Below, one piece after another: positions 8,966 through 16,930 of a stretch of DNA of 64,000 nucleotides. Position 1 is the first letter of the stretch, and each line of letters opens with the position of its first letter. Source of the stretch: Emcibacter sp. (lineage in GTDB: Bacteria; Pseudomonadota; Alphaproteobacteria; Sphingomonadales; Emcibacteraceae); the NCBI GenBank assembly GCA_021647465.1, contig JAKIUQ010000009.1, positions 1 to 64,000 on the forward strand, given 5' to 3'. The position numbers and the translations under genes were made by a program. A model generated the notes under the pieces. That model was not told the DNA's origin and made no database searches. It saw only the letters and a program-made list of their open reading frames with translations.

Positions 8966-8982
8966 AGTCACTTTTCTGTGAC
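8966..8982 (-). terminator. weak hairpin after ccmI
   Basis: GTCAC and GTGAC flank a 6-base loop. On the minus strand the stem is followed by TGTTTCCCC, a poor U-tract. It lies 25 bases past the ccmI stop and may end the ccm transcript inefficiently. Confidence 0.3.
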
Positions 8983-9007
8983 CAATGAATTACCACCTAT
9001 TTTACGC

Positions 9008-10171
9008 CTATTTTAACAGAATTTCCAGTTGTTTTTTTATCTGTGGTTTCAAGGCGTCAGGGGCGTATTTCTCGGCCTGCTCCAAGGATTTAATGGCATC
9101 CGATTTCTGGCCGAGCATCATATAGGCCTTGGCCAGCCGGAACCAGCCTTCTGTATTTTCGGGATTCTCATCCATTTTCCGGGCTAATCGTGCGACCATG
9201 CTTTTGATCAGGGCTTCTTGCTCTTGCGCTGACATTTCAGCTATGACTTTGCGATTTTCCTCACTCAAGGGAGGGGCCACCGCCGTTGAATTTGTCACAG
9301 GCAATCCCAGATCATTTTGCGCCTGACTAATCCAGCGCTGCACCGACCTGCGCCATGGGGCGTTCGCTGGGCTATCGGCCATGAGCGCCTGCCAATTTAC
9401 CAAGGCCTGATCCACATTGCCGGCCTGATATTCTGCCAAGGCCAGATAATGCCGAACGCCGGGGTTGTCCGGCTGTATTTTTTGCGCGCGATCAAGGGCA
9501 AGAAGCGCCGCGGGACTGACCCGCCCATCGCTTAACATAATAAGGCTTTCACTAAACATTAAGGCGGCGTCGATATTGTCGTCGTCCAGTTCAAACCAAT
9601 GCTGGAATGCCTCTGCCGCTTTGACCCTGTTTTGAAGATCTGTTTGATATTGACCGAGGGCGCGCCAGGCATTGACATCATCGGGGTTTTCTCGTAAATG
9701 GGCCTGTATTTTGGCGACCTCCGCGATCATGTCAGGGGATGCGCTGTTGCTTTTTGTTCTTTGCGCCGTGGAATGCGCTTGATCCTTAAGGGCAAAGTCC
9801 GGCATGCCGGGCATACCAATATTTAAGTAAAATGCCGTAGAGCCCAAAAGAACAAGGGATATGATCACTGTAAGAAGCTTTAATGATGTTTCATTGTTTT
9901 TTGGTTCAATGGTATCTTTTTCCGAAGAAATTCTTAACAGTCGGCGTTCGATTTCAAGCCGTGCGGCGGCAACCTCTGCGGGGCTTAAGACACCATTATC
10001 AAGGTCGGACTGAAGCTCTGAAAGCTGGGATTTATATACGGCGATATTTTTAATATTATTTTTCACAGGACTTTCTGAAGCGGCAGGGTCACTTTGATAT
10101 CGGTATAATGGCACCAGCATCAGGGCAAGCGTAAGGAGGAATATAAGAGATAAGGCCAACCAGATCATCAT
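9008..10171 (-). CDS. ccmI: cytochrome c biogenesis protein CcmI
   Basis: CcmI is an inner-membrane chaperone that holds apocytochrome c for haem ligation. Two N-terminal membrane helices (about 1-22 and 95-117) flank a cytoplasmic loop with a leucine-zipper-like stretch. The periplasmic part carries tetratricopeptide repeats (for example WRALGQYQTDL, and GWFRLAKAYMMLGQ near residue 345). It has 387 residues. It overlaps ccmH by 4 bases and is the last gene of the operon. Confidence 0.9.
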   Translation of the reverse strand: MMIWLALSLIFLLTLALMLVPLYRYQSDPAASESPVKNNIKNIAVYKSQLSELQSDLDNGVLSPAEVAAARLEIERRLLRISSEKDTIEPKNNETSLKLLTVIISLVLLGSTAFYLNIGMPGMPDFALKDQAHSTAQRTKSNSASPDMIAEVAKIQAHLRENPDDVNAWRALGQYQTDLQNRVKAAEAFQHWFELDDDNIDAALMFSESLIMLSDGRVSPAALLALDRAQKIQPDNPGVRHYLALAEYQAGNVDQALVNWQALMADSPANAPWRRSVQRWISQAQNDLGLPVTNSTAVAPPLSEENRKVIAEMSAQEQEALIKSMVARLARKMDENPENTEGWFRLAKAYMMLGQKSDAIKSLEQAEKYAPDALKPQIKKQLEILLK

Positions 10172-10632
10172 TTGTTATTCCCCTTTATGATCTTTTCAAG
10201 ATGCTTTTCTTCTGTGGCTGTCAGGGGCCGGGTAACGTCCGGCTCCGGTTTTCGCCGGATGGTGCGAAAAATCAAAAACCCCCCGATGAGCAAGAGGGCG
10301 ATTGGCCCGAGCCAAAGAATAACCGTGGCAGAATTAAAAGGCGGTTTCAGAAGCACCCAGTCGCCATAACGGGTGGTCATAAATTTAAAAATTTCCGCGT
10401 CCGTTTCGCCGGCGCTAATTTGCTCCCTGACGATAGCCCTGAGGTCCTGGGCTAATTCTGCGTCGGATTCAACGATGGATTGATTCTGGCAAACAAGGCA
10501 GCGTAATTGTTTCATAAGATGCTGTGCTCTGGCTTCCTGATCGGGGTCTTGAAGCCGGTCTTTATCAACACCAATGGCGCCGGCGTTTAAGACAAACGTC
10601 ATAAAAAGGACAGGGATTAACAGAAATTTCAT
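10168..10632 (-). CDS. ccmH: cytochrome c biogenesis protein CcmH (haem lyase redox subunit)
   Basis: This periplasm-facing protein reduces the CXXCH disulfide of apocytochrome c before haem attachment. The signature LRCLVCQNQS gives Cys45 and Cys48. A signal peptide comes first, and one membrane helix lies near 105-125, followed by a cytoplasmic tail. It has 154 residues, the short CcmH/CcmL form, with CcmI encoded separately. It overlaps both neighbours by 4 bases. Confidence 0.93.
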   Translation of the reverse strand: MKFLLIPVLFMTFVLNAGAIGVDKDRLQDPDQEARAQHLMKQLRCLVCQNQSIVESDAELAQDLRAIVREQISAGETDAEIFKFMTTRYGDWVLLKPPFNSATVILWLGPIALLLIGGFLIFRTIRRKPEPDVTRPLTATEEKHLEKIIKGNNK

Positions 10633-11171
10633 GACGCGCCTTCCTGCTGTAAATTCCGGATTATGGGCAGAATACGATCCTCAACCTGCATCTGATGGAT
10701 GGGGCCAATATGTTGATAACGGATGATGCCATTCTTGATGATGAATGTTTCCGGCGTGCCGGTAACGCCCCAGTCAATGGCGACGCGCCCCTTAAGGTCC
10801 GTACCGATTTTATCATAGGGATTTCCAAGGCTTTTGAGAAAACTGAGGCTGTTTTTGGGGCGGTCTTTATAGGCAATACCATGTAATTTCACGCCGTCAA
10901 GCTTGCCCAGCAGTTCAAGGGCCGGATGTTCAACCCGGCAAGGCCCGCACCATGAGGCAAAAAAATTAACGATGACGATATTTTCAGGATCAAGCAGGTC
11001 TTCGGTGCTAAGCCCAATGCCATCCCCCTGCAGCGGTGGCAGGGAGAAATCCGGCACAGGTTTATTGATCAGGGCTGAGGGAATCTCGCTCGGTTTCAGG
11101 CTTAAACCGATCATAAAGGCAATGAGAATACCCGCAAAAACAAACAGCGGAAGAAATCTTTTAAGGGGCAT
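10629..11171 (-). CDS. ccmG: thiol:disulfide interchange protein CcmG/DsbE
   Basis: This membrane-anchored periplasmic thioredoxin supplies electrons to CcmH and apocytochrome c. Residues 5-25 form the anchor. The active site is WCGPC at 74-78. The cis-proline region is GVTGTPETF, typical of the family. It has 180 residues. It overlaps ccmF by 11 bases and ccmH by 4. Confidence 0.93.
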   Translation of the reverse strand: MPLKRFLPLFVFAGILIAFMIGLSLKPSEIPSALINKPVPDFSLPPLQGDGIGLSTEDLLDPENIVIVNFFASWCGPCRVEHPALELLGKLDGVKLHGIAYKDRPKNSLSFLKSLGNPYDKIGTDLKGRVAIDWGVTGTPETFIIKNGIIRYQHIGPIHQMQVEDRILPIIRNLQQEGAS

Positions 11172-13155
11172 GTTTCACCTTTCTGGACGCTTTTTGTCTT
11201 TGGGGCGTGCCAATGCGGTAGCGGCGGTCGCTTAAAGAGATCAATCCCCCCAGTACCACAATGATGGTGCCAATCCAGAACCAGACCTGCATAGGTTTAT
11301 AATAGGCCCGAATGCCCCAGCGCCCCTGGCCCTGTGATTCCCCGATAACGATGAACAGATCGCCTGCCATTGTGGTTTTTACATCACCTTCGGTTGTGGT
11401 TATGGGAGATGAGACATAGGTTCTGGTCTCAGGATAGGCCATGAAGCTTTCCCCGGTTTTTTCTGCGTTCTTTGGCGAAACAGAAATGATGCCGCGCACA
11501 GCCGTGTAATTGGGGCCGGCCACGGGTATGACATCTTTTAACGTCAGGCGATAATCGCCAATCGTCATATCTTCCCCCAGCCCCATGACTTTTTGGGCTT
11601 CTATTGTCCAGGCGGATGTTCCGACGATGCCCAGAAGACCAACGGCAAAACCAAAATGGCCCAAGGTCATCCCCCAACTTGATCGCGGCTGACGCCTCAA
11701 GCGGCTCATGCTGTCCTTGAAGGGGGCCTGAAATAATTTTATTCTGCTGGCCAGTTCCTGCAGCGAAGACAGCAGCAGCCAAACGCCGATACCGATCCAG
11801 ATCGCCGGCATAATCGCCCCGCCATAAGTGACATAAAATGTCATCAGGGCGGCCAGCAGGGCGATTCCCGTAGCGGCCATCAGCCGTTGATTGACGCCTT
11901 TAATGTCGGCCCGTTTCCATTTTAAATGCGGGCCGTAAACCATAGTAACCACCAGAGGAATCATCAGTAAACTAAAGACCAGATTAAAGAAAGGCGCGCC
12001 AACAGAGGATTTTACGCCGAAAAAAGCATCACTGAGCAGGGGGTGCATGGTGCCATAAAGTACCACGGCCGCCGCCACGGACAGAAACAGATTATTGATC
12101 ATCAGGCCACTTTCCCGGCTTATGGGGGCAAATAGCCCGCCGGCCTGCAGCTTATCAGAACGTATGGCAAATAATAAAAGACTGCCGCCAATAACAAGGG
12201 CCAGAAATACCAGAATATATAACCCGCGCTCAGGATCTGTGGCAAAGGCATGGACAGAGGTGATGATGCCGGACCGGACAATGAAGGTGCCGAGCAGGCT
12301 GAAGGAAAAGGCAATGATCGCGAGCAATATGGTCCAGCTTTTCAAGGTATCGCGTTTCTCGACCACAATGGCGGAATGCAGCAGGGCCGTCGCCACAAGC
12401 CACGGCATGAAGGACGCATTCTCCACCGGATCCCACGCCCACCAGCCGCCCCAGCCAAGCTCGTAATAGGCCCACCATGACCCAAGAACGATGCCAATGG
12501 TCAAAAACACCCAGGCCAGCAATGTCCATGGCCGGACCCATCTGGCCCATGCCGGATCAACGCGTCCCTCGATCAGGGCGGCTATGGCAAAGGAAAAAAC
12601 CACTGACAGGCCCACATAGCCCAGATATAAAAACGGCGGATGAAAAACAAGCCCCGGATCCTGAAGCAACGGGTTCAGGCCATTGCCTTCGAACGGCACA
12701 TCAGCCAGACGGCCAAAGGGGTTGGAGGTGATCAGCATGAACAGGTAAAAACCGACACCAACCATGGCCTGCACGGATAAGACCCGCGCCCGCAGGCTTT
12801 TGGGAAGACCCCGGCCAAAATAGGCAACCATCGCCCCGAATAACGCCAGAAACATCACCCAGAATAATAATGATCCTTCATGATTGCCCCATACGCCGGA
12901 AATTTTATAGAGCAGCGGTTTCAGAGAATGGCTGTTGCGGGCGATCACGGCCACCGAGAAGTCAGAAATCAGATAGGAATAGGTCAGGGCCAGAAAAGCC
13001 AAAAGGGAAAAGAAAAACTGGCCGTAAGCGGCGGGTTGGCCCAGCATCATCATGCGCGCGCTCCCCCGCGCCGCACCGATCATGGGAAAAATGGCTTGGA
13101 TCACGGCAAGTCCCAAAGCCAACACAAGAAAATAATGTCCTAATTCTGCGATCAT
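11161..13155 (-). CDS. ccmF: haem lyase CcmF
   Basis: CcmF is the large multi-pass membrane subunit that joins haem from holo-CcmE to apocytochrome c. The tryptophan-rich WWD domain is clear at about 227-250 (GSWWAYYELGWGGWWAWDP), with histidines around it for haem binding. It has 664 residues and about 15 membrane helices, the usual size. It overlaps ccmE by 4 bases. Confidence 0.95.
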   Translation of the reverse strand: MIAELGHYFLVLALGLAVIQAIFPMIGAARGSARMMMLGQPAAYGQFFFSLLAFLALTYSYLISDFSVAVIARNSHSLKPLLYKISGVWGNHEGSLLFWVMFLALFGAMVAYFGRGLPKSLRARVLSVQAMVGVGFYLFMLITSNPFGRLADVPFEGNGLNPLLQDPGLVFHPPFLYLGYVGLSVVFSFAIAALIEGRVDPAWARWVRPWTLLAWVFLTIGIVLGSWWAYYELGWGGWWAWDPVENASFMPWLVATALLHSAIVVEKRDTLKSWTILLAIIAFSFSLLGTFIVRSGIITSVHAFATDPERGLYILVFLALVIGGSLLLFAIRSDKLQAGGLFAPISRESGLMINNLFLSVAAAVVLYGTMHPLLSDAFFGVKSSVGAPFFNLVFSLLMIPLVVTMVYGPHLKWKRADIKGVNQRLMAATGIALLAALMTFYVTYGGAIMPAIWIGIGVWLLLSSLQELASRIKLFQAPFKDSMSRLRRQPRSSWGMTLGHFGFAVGLLGIVGTSAWTIEAQKVMGLGEDMTIGDYRLTLKDVIPVAGPNYTAVRGIISVSPKNAEKTGESFMAYPETRTYVSSPITTTEGDVKTTMAGDLFIVIGESQGQGRWGIRAYYKPMQVWFWIGTIIVVLGGLISLSDRRYRIGTPQRQKASRKVKHAP

Positions 13156-13652
13156 AACGCCTTATCCTGCGGATGTGTTTCTGCGGCCTTGCGCTGCCAT
13201 TCGCCCCGCTTTTTCAGGCTGTCGACCACCTCTTTGGGCATATAGGTTTCATCATGTTTGGCCAGGACCTCGGAAGCGACAAAAACGCCGTCTTCATTCA
13301 TCGACCCTTCGGCGACAACGCCTTGTCCTTCGCGGAATAAATCCGGCAGCAACCCTTCGTAGGTTACCGCAACAGATTCATTGCCATCCGTGACGACGAA
13401 GTGGTTGATGAGAATTCCGGCGACTTCCCTGCTTTCGAAGCTTTCCTCTTCGACCAAGCCCCCAAGGCGGAAATTTTGCCCCGGCCCGATGTTCTTTTCA
13501 ACAATCTCCGTGGGATCATAAAACAGGCGAATACTATCTTCCAAGGCGCTCAGAACAAGAAGGGCAGCCAGCCCAAGCACGGCGATGGATGTCAGTAGGA
13601 AATATAAACGACGTTTTTTCCGCGCCCCCGCCTTTAATCCGATTTTAGTCAT
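13152..13652 (-). CDS. ccmE: cytochrome c maturation haem chaperone CcmE
   Basis: CcmE carries haem covalently across the periplasm. The haem-binding histidine is His133 in LAKHDETY, with the axial tyrosine Tyr137. The N-terminal anchor is at about 15-36, followed by an OB-fold (GLVEEESF to VAEGSM). It has 166 residues. The start lies 32 bases after the ccmD stop, the only gap inside ccmCDEFGHI. Confidence 0.95.
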   Translation of the reverse strand: MTKIGLKAGARKKRRLYFLLTSIAVLGLAALLVLSALEDSIRLFYDPTEIVEKNIGPGQNFRLGGLVEEESFESREVAGILINHFVVTDGNESVAVTYEGLLPDLFREGQGVVAEGSMNEDGVFVASEVLAKHDETYMPKEVVDSLKKRGEWQRKAAETHPQDKAL

Positions 13653-13684
13653 TCTGTCATCCTTGATATATAATGGTGGGGCAT

Positions 13685-13870
13685 TTAATTCTGTTTTTCT
13701 GATAAATTATTTAGCTGTTTTTCCAATATGCGCAAATCATTTTCATCTTTCTTTTTCGATCGCCAGCTGGACAAGGCCATAATCACGAGAACCAGCGCCG
13801 CCGCGACATAACTGGACAGGATATATATATCATTTGACTGTAATATTTGCTGCATGAATTCCTCTATCAT
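13685..13870 (-). CDS. ccmD: haem exporter subunit CcmD
   Basis: This 61-residue protein has one membrane helix (about 17-36) followed by a charged tail, the standard form of CcmD, which helps release holo-CcmE from the CcmABC complex. Identification rests on size, topology and its place between ccmC and ccmE. It overlaps ccmC by 4 bases. Confidence 0.85.
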   Translation of the reverse strand: MIEEFMQQILQSNDIYILSSYVAAALVLVIMALSSWRSKKKDENDLRILEKQLNNLSEKQN

Positions 13871-14592
13871 CCCTGTCCCCCGCCCAATTGCATCCGAAGC
13901 GCGCGAACCCGCCGCCGCAAAATCAGGCTTTGGATACGCCAGATCAGGGTCGTGATAAAAAACATGTTAAAGGCCCCGATCATCAATAATAAGGCCGTGA
14001 GCATGTCGCCGCCAATGGTTGGCCCGTCAAGGCGCATGAGGGTGGCGGGCTGATGCAATGTATTCCACCAATCCACGGAAAATTTGATAATGACCACATT
14101 TATGATGCCGACCAGCGCCACGATCGCCGCGATTTTGGCGGCTTTGACCTGATCTTCGATGGTTTCCCAAACGGCCATATATCCCAGATAAATGAAAAAC
14201 AGAATGAGCATGGATGTCAAGCGCGCATCCCAGATCCAATATGTCCCCCACATGGGTTTCCCCCACAGGCTGCCGGTAAGCAAGGCCAGTGCGGTAAAGC
14301 CCGCGCCCAAGGGGGCCGTGGCCCGCGCCGCCTGATCCGCCAGAGGATGCTTCCAGATAAATCCCACGGCACTGGCCACGGCAATGATGCCATAACCAAA
14401 TTGCGCCATATAGGCCGCCGGAACATGGATATATATGATCCGATATGTATTGCCCATTTGATAGTCTTCCGGGGCCAGAAAAAAGGCATAATAAAGCCCG
14501 GATGCAAACAGAAGAATTGTCAGCCCCATGAACCAGGGCAGAAAAATTTTACTTAACCGCATAAAACGGGCTGGGTTGGCAAACTTATGCAT
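13867..14592 (-). CDS. ccmC: haem transporter CcmC
   Basis: This six-helix membrane protein attaches haem to CcmE. Its tryptophan-rich segment (MWGTYWIWDARLTS, about 118-131) is the WWD-type motif. It has 241 residues. It starts a block ccmCDEFGHI separated from ccmAB by 451 bases holding an opposite-strand gene. A perfect FNR-type box 88 bases upstream suggests oxygen-linked control. Confidence 0.94.
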   Translation of the reverse strand: MHKFANPARFMRLSKIFLPWFMGLTILLFASGLYYAFFLAPEDYQMGNTYRIIYIHVPAAYMAQFGYGIIAVASAVGFIWKHPLADQAARATAPLGAGFTALALLTGSLWGKPMWGTYWIWDARLTSMLILFFIYLGYMAVWETIEDQVKAAKIAAIVALVGIINVVIIKFSVDWWNTLHQPATLMRLDGPTIGGDMLTALLLMIGAFNMFFITTLIWRIQSLILRRRVRALRMQLGGGQG

Positions 14593-14679
14593 TAAAATGG
14601 TCTATAGCTATGTGAATATTTTATCAAGTTAAATAGGGTATTTTTCATCGTGTTTTAGGGGCATTTTGCCGCAAATAAA

Positions 14680-14693
14680 TTGATATTCATCAA
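14680..14693. promoter_or_regulatory. perfect FNR/FixK-type box upstream of ccmC
   Basis: TTGAT-ATTC-ATCAA matches the FNR/FixK/Anr consensus TTGAT-N4-ATCAA exactly. Read towards ccmC, a start point 41.5 bases downstream would fall near 14,645, with TAAAAC as a reasonable -10 (14,657-14,652) and a leader of about 53 bases. Read towards the opposite gene at 14,748, the box overlaps a TTGATA -35 with a TAATAT -10 at 14,705-14,710, a placement that would favour repression. Confidence 0.65.
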
Positions 14694-14747
14694 AAAGAAC
14701 CCTCTAATATGAGAGTTCGTTGTTTAAGGCGTTTTTAAGGGCGTAAT

Positions 14748-15032
14748 ATGAAGACATTGAAAAGACCGATAAAACTTGCCGTGGGATGGTTGTTTTTCCT
14801 GATTGGCTTGATTATGGCTCCCTTGCCGCTGCCTTTGGGGCAGCTGATCGCCTTGATTGGCCTGAGTCTTTTGGTCTCGGAAAGCTATGTGATTTGTATG
14901 TTTGCCCGCAAGCTACGGCGTAATTTCCCATTTGCAAGCCGTATGATGGATCGGGTGAAGCCCTATGTCCCGGGGTTTCTAAAATCCACGATCGAAGATA
15001 CAGACCCTAAACACTTGCGCCCTGTCGTGTAA
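14748..15032 (+). CDS. small two-helix membrane protein (PGPGW-like)
   Basis: The 94-residue protein has two hydrophobic helices (about 9-28 and 31-55) around a proline-rich turn (APLPLPLG), then a basic, cytoplasm-type tail. This resembles the 'putative transmembrane protein PGPGW' family, though the motif is not exact. Function is unknown. It sits on the opposite strand between ccmB and ccmC, interrupting an operon that is usually continuous, and shares the upstream region carrying the FNR-type box. Confidence 0.65.
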   Translation: MKTLKRPIKLAVGWLFFLIGLIMAPLPLPLGQLIALIGLSLLVSESYVICMFARKLRRNFPFASRMMDRVKPYVPGFLKSTIEDTDPKHLRPVV

Positions 15033-15043
15033 ATCAGGATTTA

Positions 15044-15712
15044 TTATTCAAGACCTGCTCTGATGGCCGCGGCCGCCGCCCAAGGGGCAATGGCGGCGCT
15101 GAACAGGCTGAACCCACTAAGCAACATAAGATGTTCCATGGCAGGGTATCCGCCAATGACCGCCTTCACCGCGAGCGACCCAAAAATCAGCACCGGAATA
15201 TAAAGCGGTAAGATCAGCAGGGATAATAATATGCCGCCCCGCCGAAGAGTCACGGTGACAGAAGCCCCGATTCCGCCAATGAAACTTAAGGCTGGCGTCC
15301 CCAGCAGCATGGTCAGAATAAGCGGCAGAAATCCAGATTCCGGTAAATTCATCATGATGCCCAAAATTGGGGTGATGATAATCAAGGGCAGAGACGTGGT
15401 CAGCCAATGGGCGATACATTTGGCCATAACCACTAGCTCCAGCGGGACCGGACTTAAGATAAATTGATCCAGTGAGCCATCTTCATAATCGGTCTGAAAC
15501 ATCCGGTCCAATGACAAAAGGCAGGACAGGAGGGCGGCCACCCAGATGACGCCAACAGAGATTCTTGCCAGAATTTTCTGTTCTGGCCCGATGGCAAAGG
15601 GAAACATAATCACCACCATGACAAAAAAACCCATCACCATGGTCGTCGCGCTGCCGTGCCGCATGGACAGGCGCAAATCCCGGACAATGATCGACAGGGC
15701 GAGCTTTAACAT
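15044..15712 (-). CDS. ccmB: haem exporter permease CcmB
   Basis: This six-helix membrane subunit of the CcmABCD ABC complex works in releasing holo-CcmE. It has 222 residues, the family length. The start RDLRLSMRHG and the cytoplasmic segment TDYEDGSLDQF are typical. It overlaps ccmA by 7 bases. It ends 11 bases from the convergent small membrane protein gene. Confidence 0.93.
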   Translation of the reverse strand: MLKLALSIIVRDLRLSMRHGSATTMVMGFFVMVVIMFPFAIGPEQKILARISVGVIWVAALLSCLLSLDRMFQTDYEDGSLDQFILSPVPLELVVMAKCIAHWLTTSLPLIIITPILGIMMNLPESGFLPLILTMLLGTPALSFIGGIGASVTVTLRRGGILLSLLILPLYIPVLIFGSLAVKAVIGGYPAMEHLMLLSGFSLFSAAIAPWAAAAAIRAGLE

Positions 15713-16407
15713 AACAAGCTCTCCTCTTGATCATCTTTGGGATAAGAGGAGGCGGAATAAGAAAAATCAGACATATTTAAGTTGGTGCTTTTATCCGCAT
15801 CAATGCCGAGCTGAATATGGGTCGCCGCGAGAATACTGCCGCCGCGCGCCAAATGGTCATTCATCAGGCCACAAAGCAGTTCAACGCCAATAACATCCAG
15901 CCCCACGGTTGGCTCGTCCAGCAACCAGATGCGGCCCGGGTGACATAATACCCGCGTCAGCGCCGCTCTTCGTGCCTGCCCGGAGGAAAGATAACAAACC
16001 GGCAGGTCAAGGCAATGATCCACGCCGATTTTTTGGGCTTCTGTTTTAATGCTGCCTTCGTGATGTTCCATATTGGCCCAGAATGTCAAATTTTCGGCCA
16101 CAGTCATTTCCGGCTTTAATCCATTCTTATGGGCCAGATAACAGATATTTCGGCTGATCCAGTCTTTATCGCCTAAAATATTTTGATCTGTGGCTTTATT
16201 GCGGCCATAGAAGATTTCGCCATTTTGCGCCGGCAGAAGGCCAGAAATTATTTTCATCAGGCTGGATTTGCCCGACCCATTGGGCCCGTTAAGGATAAGT
16301 GCGCGGCCCGCCGGCACGTCAAAGGAAAGATCACAGAAAATGACTTTATCCCCTCTGATACAGGTAAGATTCTGGCCGCGTAGAGTTTCGCTCACTAAAT
16401 GATCCAT
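15706..16407 (-). CDS. ccmA: haem exporter ATP-binding protein CcmA
   Basis: This ABC ATPase powers the CcmABCD complex. Walker A is GPNGSGKS at 41-48, the signature is LSSGQARRA, and Walker B is IWLLDEPTVGLD with the switch histidine in AATH. It has 233 residues. It is the first gene of ccmAB. A long hairpin lies 57 bases upstream. Confidence 0.94.
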   Translation of the reverse strand: MDHLVSETLRGQNLTCIRGDKVIFCDLSFDVPAGRALILNGPNGSGKSSLMKIISGLLPAQNGEIFYGRNKATDQNILGDKDWISRNICYLAHKNGLKPEMTVAENLTFWANMEHHEGSIKTEAQKIGVDHCLDLPVCYLSSGQARRAALTRVLCHPGRIWLLDEPTVGLDVIGVELLCGLMNDHLARGGSILAATHIQLGIDADKSTNLNMSDFSYSASSYPKDDQEESLLC

Positions 16408-16463
16408 TCATAACTTTTCAAAAGCTATAACATTTAGCGCCGGATTTTTAAAGTGTCATAATG

Positions 16464-16520
16464 AAAAGCTCCTGCTTCTGGCGGACCATAAGTCAAACAG
16501 GTCGCCAGAAGCAGGTTTTC
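16464..16520. terminator. long perfect hairpin between ccmA and the upstream small gene
   Basis: CCTGCTTCTGGCG (16,471-16,483) and its exact reverse complement (16,503-16,515) enclose a 19-base loop. GAAAA at 16,464-16,468 can pair with TTTTC at 16,516-16,520 across a 3-base bulge. It follows the minus-strand small membrane gene and precedes ccmA. The minus-strand run after the stem (AGCTTTTC) is a weak U-tract, so it may be a terminator or a leader element of ccmA. Confidence 0.5.
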
Positions 16521-16579
16521 CGGATTTTAAGGGTGAGGGCAGGGGTATAAATCCGGAAAAATTGGTTTGTTGCCATATA

Positions 16580-16810
16580 TTAATAGTTATTTGGTGACAG
16601 GCGTCCGGCCCAGACCAATAAAATGGTGGCTATGCTGAATATGGTGGTTCCGATGATAATTTTTCCAACATTTTCAGTCCAGCTTGCGACCGTTTCGGCA
16701 TCGTCCAGCCCCGTGGTTGCGAAAATCAGAAATACACTGATCATCAGAAAGGACAGGATAATTTTCGACCATGGAAATTTTTTCGTGGGTATACTGGCTT
16801 GGTATTTCAT
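16580..16810 (-). CDS. small two-helix membrane protein, unknown function
   Basis: The 76-residue protein has two hydrophobic helices (about 15-32 and 48-68) joined by a short acidic loop. A good AAGGAG ribosome site stands before the ATG, which supports a real gene. I know no family for it. It lies between the chemoreceptor gene and ccmA on the same strand. Confidence 0.65.
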   Translation of the reverse strand: MKYQASIPTKKFPWSKIILSFLMISVFLIFATTGLDDAETVASWTENVGKIIIGTTIFSIATILLVWAGRLSPNNY

Positions 16811-16930
16811 GGTTTGGCTCCTTAATTCCTTTATTTATAGTCGGAATATAGGCGGCCAATAAGGTTTCAATTTGGCGTAATCAAGGTCATTTTCAGGCAG
16901 AAAAAGGCAATAGTGCCATAATTAACCCGC

